A stretch of 64,000 bases of DNA from Clostridia bacterium (GCA_017525875.1 JAFXSG010000025.1:81633-145632); one strand, 5' to 3'. Counted from the first letter of the stretch, positions 50,607 through 60,057 are shown. Notes: generated from the letters alone by a model not told the origin. Translations and numbers: made by a program.

Positions 50607-52295
50607 ATGAAGCTGAACTACAAACGAACGATCTTTGTCGGCCTCGCGTTTTTCCTTATCTGCGCGTTCTGGCAGGCATACGACACGATAATCCCCAAGA
50701 TCCTCGTCGATAAATTCGGCATGTCTCAGGCAAACTCCGGCATCGTCATGGCGCTCGACAACGTGCTGGCGATCGCTCTGCTGCCGCTCTTCGGCGTGCT
50801 TTCGGACAGAACCAAAACCAAGCTCGGCCGCCGCACGCCGTACATCCTCATCGGAACGCTCGTAGCTGTCGTCGCGTTCGTCGGGCTTTCGCTCGTCGAC
50901 AACGCGCAGAAGGCGAACCTCAAGACCGCACAGCAGGTCGAGAGCGTTCTCTTCGACAGCGATTACGACGGCCTCAAGCGGCAGGACAGCATGACTGCGG
51001 GCGAAGGCATCGACCTCGTGCTGGAGTCCGTTTCCGGCAAGGAGCTCATCAATACCGACGGCATACATTTCATCGTCGATCCCGCTTCCGCTCCCGAAAA
51101 CGCGATCAAGCTTTCGGACTACGTAAAGACAGCTAAAAACGACCTCGATCCGAACGCCGTAGTCGTTGTCGACCGCTCCGAATTCACCGATATCCGGCAG
51201 TATTTCTCCGAAGACGGCAAGTCTCCGGGAAAGCTCTATACCGATATCTACGTCCCCGCGAGGCAGGTCTACGCGCAGGGCGTGCGCGCCGGGCATCCCG
51301 GAACGCTCATCGCGTTCATAGTCGTGCTGCTCGTCGTTCTGCTCGCGATGTGCACCTTCCGCTCTCCGGCGGTCGCGCTCATGCCTGACGTGACGCTCAA
51401 GCCCCTGCGCTCCAAAGCCAACGCGGTCATCAACCTGATGGGTTCTGCGGGCGGCATCCTCGTGCTCGGTCTCGGTATCTTCTTCAAGACGGGCAGCGTG
51501 AAGAACAGCCTGATGAGCTATACCGCGTTCTTCGCGGTCATCGCGGGCGTTATGCTGCTCGCGCTCATCGTTTTCCTCATCACCGTGCGCGAGCCGAAGT
51601 TCGTTGACGAAGCGGAAGAAGCAAGGAAACGCTTCGGCATCGAGGAAGACACGGGCGACGAGAACGGGGGAGGACGGAAGCTTTCGCCGGGCGAACGCCG
51701 TTCGTTCATCCTGCTGCTGCTCTCCGTCGCGCTGTGGTTCATGGGCTACAACGCCGTTACCTCAAAGTATTCGGTCTATGCCAACAAGGTGCTCGACCTT
51801 GACTATAACCTCACACTGATGATCGCGCAGGGCGCTGCGATTATCTCATACATCCCCGTCGGTCTGATCGCGTCCAAGGTCGGCCGCAAAAAGACGATAC
51901 TCGCGGGCGTTCTGATGCTCGCGGGTTCATTCCTCGTGGCCTGCTTCCTCAGGAAGGGCAGCAGCGCGCTGCTTATGAACTGCATGTTCGCGCTTGCCGG
52001 GATCGGCTGGGCGACGATCAACGTCAACAGCTTCCCGATGGTCGTGGAGCTCTGCAAGGGCGGCAACGTGGGCAAATTCACCGGCTATTACTACACCGCG
52101 AGCATGGCGGCTCAGGTGCTCACGCCTTACCTCAGCGGCCTGCTGATGGATAAGACGGGCATGACCTCGCTCTTCCCGTACGCCGTCGTTTTCGTCGGGC
52201 TCTCGTTCGTCACGATGCTCTTCGTCATGCACGGCGACAGCAAGCCGCAGAAGAAGAGCGGTCTCGAGGCGATCGGCGAGGCCGATGCGGACTGA
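50607..52295 (+). CDS. MFS transporter with a large loop insertion
   Basis: A 562-residue inner-membrane carrier; the start FVGLAFFLICAFWQAYDTIIPKI and the loop GVLSDRTKTKLGRRTPYILIG are those of the sugar/cation (GPH-like) branch of the MFS, and a second GLIASKVGRKKTILAG loop marks the C-terminal half. Family members have about 450 residues. Here residues ~105-225 insert a soluble, acidic domain (QDSMTAGEGIDLVLESVSG to YVPARQVYAQG) after the third helix, predicted outside the cell. Substrate unknown. GGGGGG precedes the ATG. Confidence 0.85.
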   Translation: MKLNYKRTIFVGLAFFLICAFWQAYDTIIPKILVDKFGMSQANSGIVMALDNVLAIALLPLFGVLSDRTKTKLGRRTPYILIGTLVAVVAFVGLSLVDNAQKANLKTAQQVESVLFDSDYDGLKRQDSMTAGEGIDLVLESVSGKELINTDGIHFIVDPASAPENAIKLSDYVKTAKNDLDPNAVVVVDRSEFTDIRQYFSEDGKSPGKLYTDIYVPARQVYAQGVRAGHPGTLIAFIVVLLVVLLAMCTFRSPAVALMPDVTLKPLRSKANAVINLMGSAGGILVLGLGIFFKTGSVKNSLMSYTAFFAVIAGVMLLALIVFLITVREPKFVDEAEEARKRFGIEEDTGDENGGGRKLSPGERRSFILLLLSVALWFMGYNAVTSKYSVYANKVLDLDYNLTLMIAQGAAIISYIPVGLIASKVGRKKTILAGVLMLAGSFLVACFLRKGSSALLMNCMFALAGIGWATINVNSFPMVVELCKGGNVGKFTGYYYTASMAAQVLTPYLSGLLMDKTGMTSLFPYAVVFVGLSFVTMLFVMHGDSKPQKKSGLEAIGEADAD

Positions 52296-52332
52296 TATTC
52301 TGCTTTAAGATCCATCGAAAGGAGGGGGAGCG

Positions 52333-53130
52333 TTGATAGATATCCACTGCCACATCGTCTATGGCGTTGACGACGGTTCATATTCCAAAGCCGAATCGCT
52401 GCGTATGGCTCAGATCGCCGCGCACAGCGGCGTCACCGATATCATTGCGACCCCTCATTCGATCCCCGGGATGTTTGATAATTTCGCCGGCGAGGAGCTC
52501 GACGCCGCGTTCGGCCGACTCGAAAAGCTGATCGCGGACAACGGACTCGACGAAAGGCTCCGCGTCCACAGGGGCATGGAGGCCTTCGCGAACGACGACA
52601 CGCTGGACAGGCTCGAAAACGGTCAGCTCCTGACCCTTGCCGGGACCGATCATCTTCTGATAGAATGTGAATTCGGCGAGGATCCGGAGTATTTCGGCGG
52701 GATACTCCTGCGCCTCAGGCGGCGCGGCATACGCCCCGTGATCGCCCATCCGGAGAGGTACTATTTTGCGCAGGACGATCCGAAATTCCTGCTTGATTAC
52801 GTCGATATGGGCTGTGCGCTCCAGCTCGACAGCGGCAGCGTGACGGGCATGTTCGGCCACCGTTCAAGGCGGACGGCGCTCGAGCTGCTCGATATAGGCG
52901 CCGTGCAGCTTATCGGCAGCGACGCGCACGATTCCGAGTCGCGCACGCCCGACATGCGCGAGGCGGCTGATCTCATAGCAAACGAGTTTTCACACCGCTA
53001 TGCGGAGCTGATATTCGACGTGAACCCGGCAAGGCTTCTCAAAAACCGCCGCCTGCTGTTCCCCGGAGATGAGTCCGAAGGCAAGCGGCGCGATCCTTTC
53101 ATGACCGATGAAGAATTTTGGGGTGTTTGA
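52333..53130 (+). CDS. CpsB/YwqE-type protein-tyrosine phosphatase (PHP domain)
   Basis: A 265-residue metal-dependent phosphatase of the PHP fold. Metal ligands appear in order: IDIHCHIVYGVDDGS at the N-terminus, IATPHS, RGMEAF, VIAHPERY and LIGSDAHDS. In Gram-positives CpsB removes phosphate from tyrosine kinases controlling capsule or exopolysaccharide export. No kinase or capsule genes are adjacent, so the target is open. The start is TTG at 52333 after GGAGGGGG. Confidence 0.88.
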   Translation: MIDIHCHIVYGVDDGSYSKAESLRMAQIAAHSGVTDIIATPHSIPGMFDNFAGEELDAAFGRLEKLIADNGLDERLRVHRGMEAFANDDTLDRLENGQLLTLAGTDHLLIECEFGEDPEYFGGILLRLRRRGIRPVIAHPERYYFAQDDPKFLLDYVDMGCALQLDSGSVTGMFGHRSRRTALELLDIGAVQLIGSDAHDSESRTPDMREAADLIANEFSHRYAELIFDVNPARLLKNRRLLFPGDESEGKRRDPFMTDEEFWGV

Positions 53131-53914
53131 AACAAGGCTTTCCCGCCAAAGCGAACAAGCGCAGCTCGAAGAAAAACTGCGCTTTTTTGACGCGTGTGAG
53201 ACCGTCCGCCGCGGCGTACGCGACGGCGGCATCGGCACCCTGCGCGAAAGGACGCTGCACGCCGCGCTGAAGCTCTATTTCGAAGAGGATCCCAAGCTTC
53301 ACGAACAGAACGTCGCGGGTTCGGTCGCCGATATCCGCAACGAATACGGCCTGATCGAGATCCAGACCGTGGGGCTTTCAAAGCTCCGTCCAAAGCTGGA
53401 ACGCTTCCTCGAATCGACGGACGATCGGATCATCATCGTGCATCCGATCGCCGCGGAGAAGCGGCTGCTGCGGCTGGACGGCGCCACGGGCGAGCTCTCG
53501 CGGCCGCGCAAAAGCCCGAAGAAGGGCAGCTTCCTCTCCGCCTACCGCGAGCTGTACGGGCTTTGCGGCCTTATCGCGGAGCCGAGGATATCGATACTTC
53601 TTATGCTCATAGATATGGACGAATACAGCCTGCGCGTCGGCCCGAAAAAGCGGCACTCGAGCGGACTTATCCGCTATGAGCGCATACCGACGGCGCTGCG
53701 CGATTTCGTGCTTTTGAGGACCGCCGAAGACCACGCGGACCTGATCCCGGACGATCTGCCGGAGGTGTTCACGGTGAAGCAGTTCGCTGCGTCCGCCAAG
53801 CTCACGCAGTACTGCGCGCAGAGCGCGATCACCGTGCTTTCAAGGGTCGGCGCAATAACCGACGCGGGGCGGCGGGGGAAAGCAAAGCTCTATCGAGGCA
53901 TTGCAGGGCGTTAG
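53108..53914 (+). CDS. Protein of unknown function, possible nuclease-like fold plus winged helix
   Basis: A 268-residue protein overlapping the upstream phosphatase gene by 23 bases and the convergent sigK by 4. Residues ~40-115 contain ERTLHAALKLYFEEDPKLHE, GSVADIRNEYGLIEIQTVGL and IIIVHPIAAEKRL; an acidic residue, a D and an ExQ on adjacent strands recall the PD-(D/E)xK layout, but a lysine is missing and the match is only by eye. The last ~70 residues (FTVKQFAASAKLTQYCAQSAITVLSRVGAI) look like a winged helix. I do not recognise the family. Confidence 0.7.
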   Translation: MKNFGVFETRLSRQSEQAQLEEKLRFFDACETVRRGVRDGGIGTLRERTLHAALKLYFEEDPKLHEQNVAGSVADIRNEYGLIEIQTVGLSKLRPKLERFLESTDDRIIIVHPIAAEKRLLRLDGATGELSRPRKSPKKGSFLSAYRELYGLCGLIAEPRISILLMLIDMDEYSLRVGPKKRHSSGLIRYERIPTALRDFVLLRTAEDHADLIPDDLPEVFTVKQFAASAKLTQYCAQSAITVLSRVGAITDAGRRGKAKLYRGIAGR

Positions 53915-54603
53915 ACCTTCCCCGTGAGGCACGCGTTGAGCTTTTCAAGCGCTTTCTTTTCGATGCGCGAAACGTACGAGCGCGAGATGCAAAGCTGTTT
54001 GCCGACCTCGCGCTGGGGCATAAGCCTTCCGTCGATAAGTCCGTAGCGCAGCTCGATAACGCAGCGTTCCCGCGCGGTAAGCACCTCGTTCACGGCGGCA
54101 CGCAGCGCACGCCCGTTGGAATTGAGTATCACGGTATCCGCCGCGGAGCTTTCGTCGCTCGCGATCACGTCCGAAAGCGTGATCTCGTTGCCGTCGCGGT
54201 CGACGCCTATCGGTTCCTCGAGCGAGACCTCGCCGCAGTGTTTTTTCTCGCTGCGGATGGACATCAGTATCTCGTTCTCGACGCAGCGTGAGGCGTACGC
54301 CGCAACGCTCTTCGCCTTATCCGGATCGAAGGTGCCGATCGCCTTGATGAGGCCGATCGTGCCTATGGAGATCAGGTCGTCGAGGCTGCGCTCGCGGTTG
54401 GCGTATTTTTTCGCGATGTGCGCAACGAGCCTCAGATTGTGCTCGATAAGCTCGTTCCGCGCTTCCGTACTGCCGTTTTTGAGCTCGCGCGCAAGCTCCG
54501 CCTCCCGTTCCGGAGAGAGCGGCTGGGGGAAACAGCTCTTCGGCGCGACCATGCCGACGAAGACGAACAGCTCGCGTATGAACTCCGATAATAATGAAAA
54601 CAT
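53911..54603 (-). CDS. sigK: Sporulation sigma factor K
   Basis: A 230-residue sigma factor with the SigK hallmarks: a short hydrophobic pro-sequence (FSLLSEFIRELFVFVGMV), then FPQPLSPEREAELARELKNG and NELIEHNLRLVAHIAKKYAN. Region 2 has DLISIGTIGLIKAIGTFDP, and region 4 ends in QREVGKQLCISRSYVSRIEKKAL. It drives late mother-cell genes in sporulation after the pro-sequence is cut. The gene is continuous, with no skin-element interruption. It is convergent with the unknown gene before it. Confidence 0.9.
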   Translation of the reverse strand: MFSLLSEFIRELFVFVGMVAPKSCFPQPLSPEREAELARELKNGSTEARNELIEHNLRLVAHIAKKYANRERSLDDLISIGTIGLIKAIGTFDPDKAKSVAAYASRCVENEILMSIRSEKKHCGEVSLEEPIGVDRDGNEITLSDVIASDESSAADTVILNSNGRALRAAVNEVLTARERCVIELRYGLIDGRLMPQREVGKQLCISRSYVSRIEKKALEKLNACLTGKV

Positions 54604-54702
54604 AAGTCACCGTCCTTGTTTATTCAGCAACAAATTACGCCGTAATGCTCCGAAATATGACAGGACGGGTCAAAGAACAAAGTATCTGCCTGTGGGGGAA
54701 CT

Positions 54703-55452
54703 ATGAAGACAAAAGCCTTTTCGATCCACGATGATTCGAACAACATCCGCTGCCTGCTTTACAGCGGGGACGGCGAAACAAAACGCGTTGTGATCTACTG
54801 CGGAGGGTTTGCCGGCAACAAGGCCACCCGTTCCGCCGCCAGGTTTGCTGAATACATGCTGCCCAAATACAAGGATATGGCCGTGATCTCCTTTGACTGG
54901 CCCTGTCACGGGGAGGATGTGCGCAAGAAGCTCAGCCTTGCGGACTGTGATTCGTACCTCTGTTCGGTCATCGGATACGCGAACGACACGCTGCACGCAG
55001 CCTCGGTCGACTGTTACGCCACCAGCTTCGGCGCGTACCTCGCGCTTAAATACTGCTCCGAGAACGGCGATCCGTTCCGCATGATCGCGCTTCGAAGCCC
55101 GGCGGTGAAAATGTACGAGGTGATCTGCTCACTTTTGACGGACGAGGACCGCGCACAGCTCAGAAAGGGAAAGGAAGTCCTTGTTGGCTTTGACAGAAAG
55201 ATCGCCGTCGGGCCCGCGTTTCTCGAAGAGCTGAAAAAGGCGGACGTCACGGCAAACGACTATTCCGGTATCGCCGATACCGTGCTGATCATGCACGGTT
55301 CAAACGACGAAGTCGCGCCGTTCGAGTCCTCGCGCCTGTTTGCGGAGGCGAACGGGATCGATTTCATCGAGTTCCCCAAGGCCGATCACCGCTTCTCCGA
55401 TCAAAAGCTGATGACGGAAGCCATCCAGTACGTCGAGGCGTTCTTCTGCTGA
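54703..55452 (+). CDS. Alpha/beta-hydrolase family protein
   Basis: A 249-residue serine-hydrolase-like protein. The oxyanion region is VIYCGGFAGNKATRSAARF, the nucleophile elbow is CYATSFGAYLALKY (A-T-S-F-G), and the acid and base are in IMHGSNDEVAPFESS and PKADHRFSDQ. The layout fits cytoplasmic acyl- or peptide-esterases of the DLH/YitV type. Substrate unknown. It has GGGGG upstream of the ATG. Confidence 0.85.
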   Translation: MKTKAFSIHDDSNNIRCLLYSGDGETKRVVIYCGGFAGNKATRSAARFAEYMLPKYKDMAVISFDWPCHGEDVRKKLSLADCDSYLCSVIGYANDTLHAASVDCYATSFGAYLALKYCSENGDPFRMIALRSPAVKMYEVICSLLTDEDRAQLRKGKEVLVGFDRKIAVGPAFLEELKKADVTANDYSGIADTVLIMHGSNDEVAPFESSRLFAEANGIDFIEFPKADHRFSDQKLMTEAIQYVEAFFC

Positions 55453-55477
55453 AAAAACAATTGAAAAAATAACGAAA

Positions 55478-55517
55478 GGAGGCCGTTCCGACCGGAGCAG
55501 CCTCCCTGTTTTTTTAT
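55478..55517. terminator. Hairpin between the hydrolase and transketolase genes
   Basis: GGAGGC pairs with GCCTCC around a 16-nt loop, followed by CTGTTTTTTT on the plus side; it serves the hydrolase gene and perhaps the convergent transketolase. Confidence 0.65.
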
Positions 55518-55526
55518 CGAAAATGC

Positions 55527-57506
55527 TTATTTGATCACGGAAAGCACCGCGGCGGCGACGTTTTCCGGAGTGAAGCCGAAATGCTTGTAGACGAAGGAGC
55601 CGGGCGCGGATTCGCCGAAGCTCTTCATCGAAACGACCTTGCCGTCAAGCCCGACGAAACGCCAGAGACTCATCCCGCCGAGCACCTCCACCGCAACGCG
55701 TGCGCGAACGCAGGAAGGCAGCACGCTCTCGCGGTACTCCTCGCTCTGTTCGTCGAACAGCTCCGCGCAGGGCATCGAAACGACCCTGACGCTCCTGCCG
55801 GCGTCTTCAAGCTGCTTCTGCGCATCGATCGAGAGCGAGACCTCGGAGCCGGTGGCGATGATGATCGCGTCGAGCTTTGCGGGATCGCGCGCCTCGGAGA
55901 CGACGTAGCCGCCCTTCATCGCAGCCCTGCCGGTGCCCTTGAGCTGGGGAAGGTTCTGCCTTGAAAGCGCAAGGATCGCGGGGGCGTCGAGCGAGAGCGC
56001 GGCAAGATAGCAGGCCGCGGTCTCTTTGCCGTCCGCCGGACGGAATACGAAGGTGTTCGGCGTCGCGCGGAACATGTCCAGCTGCTCGATGGGCTGGTGC
56101 GTGGGGCCGTCCTCGCCGACCGCTATGCTGTCGTGCGTGGCGATATAGATAACGTTCAGGCCCATCAGCGCGGAAAGCCTCTCGGCGGGCTTGAGATAAT
56201 CGGTGAAGATCAGGAAAGTGGCGCAGTAGGTGCGCAGGCCGCCGTAGAGGTATGCGCCGTTCATCGCGGCCGCCATAGCGAACTCGCGCACGCCGAAATG
56301 GATGTTCCTGCCAGCGGGCTCGTCGGCGGAGAAATACGGCTCGCCCTTTATCTCACTGAGGTTCGTCGGCGCAAGGTCGGCGCTGCCGCCGAAGAGGTTG
56401 GGAAGGTGCTTCGCGATCTTGTTGAGCACCTGACCGGAGCAGGCGCGGGTCGCGATGGGCTTGTCTTCAAACTCGAACAGGCTCTCGTCGGCAAGAAGCG
56501 CCTCGGGCAGCTCGCGCGAATACCAGCTCTCAAGCTGTTTCGCAAGCTCCGGATATTCTTTCTCATAGCGCGCGAACATCTCGTCGTATGCTTTGACTTC
56601 GGGATCGATCTTCTTTTTCAGCGCGCGAAGGTGAGCGCGGACGTTCCTCGGAACGGTGAAGGGCTCGTTTTCCCAGCCGATGCTCTTCTTCCAGTCCTGT
56701 ATGACGTCCTCGCCGAGCGGCGCGCCGTGGCTCGACGCGGAGCCCTGCTTCGCGGTGCCCTGAGCGATGTTGGTGCGCACGATGATGAGAGAGGGTCTGG
56801 CCGTTTCCTTCTTTGCTTTGCGGATCGCGGCGCGTATCGCGGCGATATCCTCGCCGTCCCTGACGCTTATGACCTGCCAGCCGTAGGCAGCGAAGCGCGC
56901 GGCGGCGTCCTCGGTGAAGGTCACGTCGGTATTGCCTTCGATCGTGATCTTGTTGCAGTCGTACAGCGCGATCAGCTTTCCGAGCTTTAAGGAACCGGCG
57001 AGCGACGCGGCCTCCTGAGCAACGCCCTCCATCATGCAGCCGTCGCCCATGAGCGTGAAGGTGTAGTTATCGAAAACGGGGAAGCCTTCGCGGTTGAAAA
57101 CGGCAGCGAGGTGCCGTTCGGCCATCGCCATACCGACCGCCATTGCAAAGCCCTGGCCGAGAGGGCCGGTGGTCGCTTCAACGCCGGGGGTATTGCCGTA
57201 TTCGGGGTGACCCGCGGTCTTGCTGCCGAACTGGCGGAAGGACTTGATGTCGCCGAGGGAGACGTCGTAGCCGAAGAGGTGCAGCAGCGCGTAGTCGAGC
57301 ATGGACGCGTGCCCGGCGCTGAGGATGAAACGGTCGCGCCCGCGCCAGTCGGGGCGGGAGGGGTCCTTCCTGAGCTGCTCAAACACCGCCAGCGCCATCG
57401 GCGCAGCGCCGATCGCCATACCGGGGTGGCCGCTCTTGGCCTTCTGGATAGCGTCCGCAGCAAGCGTGCGGATCGTGTTTACCGTCATCGTATCTATCGA
57501 ATTCAT
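55527..57506 (-). CDS. tkt: Transketolase
   Basis: A 659-residue thiamine-diphosphate enzyme of the pentose phosphate pathway. The N-terminal domain starts NTIRTLAADAIQKAKSGHPG, the cofactor motif is MGDGCMMEGVAQEAASLAG (GDG...N-like), the catalytic Glu region is FGVREFAMAAAMNG, and THDSIAVGEDGPTHQP binds substrate. Full length, single gene rather than the split N/C form. It is divergent from the VirD4-like set. Confidence 0.96.
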   Translation of the reverse strand: MNSIDTMTVNTIRTLAADAIQKAKSGHPGMAIGAAPMALAVFEQLRKDPSRPDWRGRDRFILSAGHASMLDYALLHLFGYDVSLGDIKSFRQFGSKTAGHPEYGNTPGVEATTGPLGQGFAMAVGMAMAERHLAAVFNREGFPVFDNYTFTLMGDGCMMEGVAQEAASLAGSLKLGKLIALYDCNKITIEGNTDVTFTEDAAARFAAYGWQVISVRDGEDIAAIRAAIRKAKKETARPSLIIVRTNIAQGTAKQGSASSHGAPLGEDVIQDWKKSIGWENEPFTVPRNVRAHLRALKKKIDPEVKAYDEMFARYEKEYPELAKQLESWYSRELPEALLADESLFEFEDKPIATRACSGQVLNKIAKHLPNLFGGSADLAPTNLSEIKGEPYFSADEPAGRNIHFGVREFAMAAAMNGAYLYGGLRTYCATFLIFTDYLKPAERLSALMGLNVIYIATHDSIAVGEDGPTHQPIEQLDMFRATPNTFVFRPADGKETAACYLAALSLDAPAILALSRQNLPQLKGTGRAAMKGGYVVSEARDPAKLDAIIIATGSEVSLSIDAQKQLEDAGRSVRVVSMPCAELFDEQSEEYRESVLPSCVRARVAVEVLGGMSLWRFVGLDGKVVSMKSFGESAPGSFVYKHFGFTPENVAAAVLSVIK

Positions 57507-57641
57507 ATATACCCTCCGTTAGCGTTTCTTGCAGCGAAAGCGGGCGGATGGACCGCATCGTTACACTTTATTATAACAATTTAGAGTACGCGCCGCAATA
57601 CCGCGCGGAAAATATCCAATACCGCCCGAATATGCGGAACA

Positions 57642-57670
57642 TTGACAGACAACCCGGATTTGGGTATAAT
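57642..57670 (+). promoter_or_regulatory. Promoter of the VirD4-like three-gene set
   Basis: TTGACA (57642-57647), 17-bp spacer, TATAAT (57665-57670). It lies inside the longer open frame that begins at 57548, so the real first start must be downstream, at 57701. Confidence 0.85.
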
Positions 57671-57700
57671 CCATATATCACAGCAAAGGAAACCAGAGGT

Positions 57701-58558
57701 ATGGAAAATCCGGCAACCAATCGCAGATCAGAATACAATCCGCTGAGATCACTTTTCAAAAAATGGGATAATCTTTCCAAAAACCTGCAGAAATACCCCG
57801 TAAGAGCTCCGATACTGCTTCCGGATCTTTTTGTTTGCGCTGACCGCGGCGTGGAGTTCACAAGGCTTATCGACGAGCTCAACGAGTTCCTTCTGGCGAG
57901 GAAAAACCTCATGGATTTCTACGGCGACGTGGACCACTTCGATTTCTTCCTCAACTATTGCAGTCCGGACGCCGGCTTTACGGAGATCGTCCGCCTGATG
58001 AACGAGGTCAAGGCCGCAGCCGGGTTCCGCAACCACTTCAAAGGCATCGTCCATATCGGGATAGACGACTGGATAGGGCATCACGATGAGACCTATTTTT
58101 CGGAGTTCCTAAGCTACCTTTCCGAGAACAGCCGCAACTGGCTCATCGTGCTTTCCGTCACCGACGATCCGGACAGGCATGACGGCATCGAGGAGATGCG
58201 CAGCGTCGTTTCGATGTTCCTCAGGGTCGAGCATCTTCAGATAAAGCTGCCCGGCGCGGAGCACTATCTGGACATGCTCGAGGGCATGCTTGAGGGCTAC
58301 GGCATCAGCCTTGACGAAGACGCGAGGAAGGCCATGCTCGCGTCCATCAAGGTGCTTCGCAGGAACCGTTATTTCAGCGGTGAGTTCAACATCAACTGCC
58401 TTGCGGACGACATAGTCTACACGCTGTATTCACTGCCGGGCAGCCCCGCAAAGCTTCTCACAAAGGCGGATCTTGAAGGGTTCACGGCAAGCAGCGACTA
58501 CATAAAACGCACCATTATCAGGATGCAGAAAAAGAACATGATCGGCTTTAACAACTGA
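57701..58558 (+). CDS. AAA-ATPase-like protein with eroded P-loop, first gene of the VirD4-like set
   Basis: A 285-residue soluble protein. Residues 37-60 (PILLPDLFVCADRG, then VEFTRLIDEL) occupy the place of an AAA Walker A strand-loop-helix, but the GxxGxGK[T/S] residues are gone. Residues 115-130 (GIVHIGIDDWIGHHDE) look like a Walker B strand with acidic ends. Later LQIKLPGAEHYLDMLEGML and the C-terminal helices fit an AAA lid, so it is probably a non-hydrolysing partner (inference). The ATG at 57701 is placed by the promoter ending at 57670 and by AAAGGA nearby. The next gene follows after 10 bases. Confidence 0.7.
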   Translation: MENPATNRRSEYNPLRSLFKKWDNLSKNLQKYPVRAPILLPDLFVCADRGVEFTRLIDELNEFLLARKNLMDFYGDVDHFDFFLNYCSPDAGFTEIVRLMNEVKAAAGFRNHFKGIVHIGIDDWIGHHDETYFSEFLSYLSENSRNWLIVLSVTDDPDRHDGIEEMRSVVSMFLRVEHLQIKLPGAEHYLDMLEGMLEGYGISLDEDARKAMLASIKVLRRNRYFSGEFNINCLADDIVYTLYSLPGSPAKLLTKADLEGFTASSDYIKRTIIRMQKKNMIGFNN

Positions 58559-58568
58559 GGAGGACGGT

Positions 58569-60050
58569 ATGAGTTCCTATAGATTCGGAAGATACGTCGT
58601 TTCGGACCAGGAAACGCGCTGGGCGACCGAAAGCGAGATCAAGAGCAGCGGCACATACGTCGATCTCTTTGCGAAGAAGTATCCGACCGGCGGTCTGCCT
58701 CTGCTTTCAGACGGCAAAAAGGCCTGGATCGACGGCAGTGATACTCACACAATGATCTTCGGCGCGACCGGCTCCAAGAAAACAAGGCTTTTCTGCATGC
58801 CTATGCTCAATATTTTCACAAAAGCTGGGGAGAGCTTCATCGCGACCGATCCCAAGGGCGAACTGTACCAGAACACCTCCGGCATAGCCCGCGCCAACGG
58901 CTACCAGATCGTCGTGCTCAATTTCAGGGATATCGGCAGGGGCGATATGTGGAACCCGCTCGCTCTGCCCTACGAGCTTTATCACAGCGGGAACGTCGAA
59001 GCGGCCACGAGCATGCTCAACGACTTCGTAGCAACGATCTCCGAGCCGTTTATTACGAACACGCAGGATCAATTCTGGCCGCAGATGGCGGCGTCGTACG
59101 CGCTGGCGAACCTGCTGCTTCTGATGGACTGCGCTTCCAAGGAAGAGGCAAACGTCACCAGCCTCGCCGCGCTCTGCCGGGAAGGAACCTGCGATACGCT
59201 CAAACGCCTCGCGGAATCCATGCCGAGCGATTCCATCGCCAAAATAAACTACGACAGCGTGCTCTCAAACCCCGAAAAGACGAGAAACTGCATCTTCTCC
59301 ATGCTATATTCGATGATCAGGGTCTTCGCAACGCAGAAAAATCTCTGCGGCATGCTTTCGAGGAGCTCAGTCGATTTCCGCACCGTCGGCCGAAAAAAGA
59401 CCGCGCTTTACATCATCGTGCCGGATGAAAAAACCACCTATCATTTCCTCGTCACGACCTTTATCAAGCAGATCTACGAGCTTTTGATCGCCGAAGCGCA
59501 GAAATGCCCGAACGGACAGCTGCCCGTCAGGGTCAACTTCGTGCTGGATGAGTTCTGCAACATACCCAGGATCCCGGATATGCCGTCCATGATCTCCGCC
59601 GCGAGGAGCCGCAATATGCGCTACTACCTCGTTGCGCAGAGCAAGCATCAGCTCATCGGCAAATACGGCGAAGACGCGGAAACGATCAAGGGCAACTGCG
59701 ACAACTGGGTGTTTTTAACGAGCAAGGAGCTCGATCTTCTCGAGGAGATCAGCAGGCTTTGCGGCGTAACGACCACCGCGGGCGGGAAGGAGCGCAGGCT
59801 CATCTCCACCTCCGAGCTGCAGCGTCTCGACAAGCAGAAGGGCGAAGCGCTCATCATGCACGCGAGGGAGTACCCGATCATCACCGAGATCGCCGACATA
59901 TCGATGTACGAGCCCTTCGCCGGTTTCGAGGCCATCCCGCTCAGCTCGTTCACCATCCCGGAAACGAAAGTGTTCTCCGCTGATGCGCTCCTTCGCGGCG
60001 TGGTACGCGGTTACAGGAGAGCTCCGTTTTCCGGCAGGTACGGCGGATAA
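58569..60050 (+). CDS. VirD4/TraG-type coupling ATPase without membrane domain
   Basis: A 493-residue P-loop ATPase of the type IV coupling protein / TraM-recognition family. Walker A is FGATGSKKT (about 64-72), with Lys where most have Gly; IATDPKGELYQNT follows, then Walker B VNFVLDEFCNIP (Asp327-Glu328) and the YYLVAQSKHQLIGKYG motif. VirD4 proteins drive DNA or protein through type IV secretion channels from two N-terminal membrane helices; this one has none. No relaxase, VirB4 or pilus gene is in reach, so it is an orphan motor. It sits between a P-loop-less AAA-like gene and a helical unknown. Confidence 0.85.
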   Translation: MSSYRFGRYVVSDQETRWATESEIKSSGTYVDLFAKKYPTGGLPLLSDGKKAWIDGSDTHTMIFGATGSKKTRLFCMPMLNIFTKAGESFIATDPKGELYQNTSGIARANGYQIVVLNFRDIGRGDMWNPLALPYELYHSGNVEAATSMLNDFVATISEPFITNTQDQFWPQMAASYALANLLLLMDCASKEEANVTSLAALCREGTCDTLKRLAESMPSDSIAKINYDSVLSNPEKTRNCIFSMLYSMIRVFATQKNLCGMLSRSSVDFRTVGRKKTALYIIVPDEKTTYHFLVTTFIKQIYELLIAEAQKCPNGQLPVRVNFVLDEFCNIPRIPDMPSMISAARSRNMRYYLVAQSKHQLIGKYGEDAETIKGNCDNWVFLTSKELDLLEEISRLCGVTTTAGGKERRLISTSELQRLDKQKGEALIMHAREYPIITEIADISMYEPFAGFEAIPLSSFTIPETKVFSADALLRGVVRGYRRAPFSGRYGG

Positions 60051-60057
60051 CGTCAAA

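Noticed and set aside
53911-54603. skin-like element interrupting sigK
   Set aside because: The sigK frame is continuous from pro-sequence to region 4.
57548-57700. Longer N-terminus for the AAA-like protein, starting at 57548
   Set aside because: A consensus promoter (57642-57670) lies inside this stretch, so the transcript begins after it.
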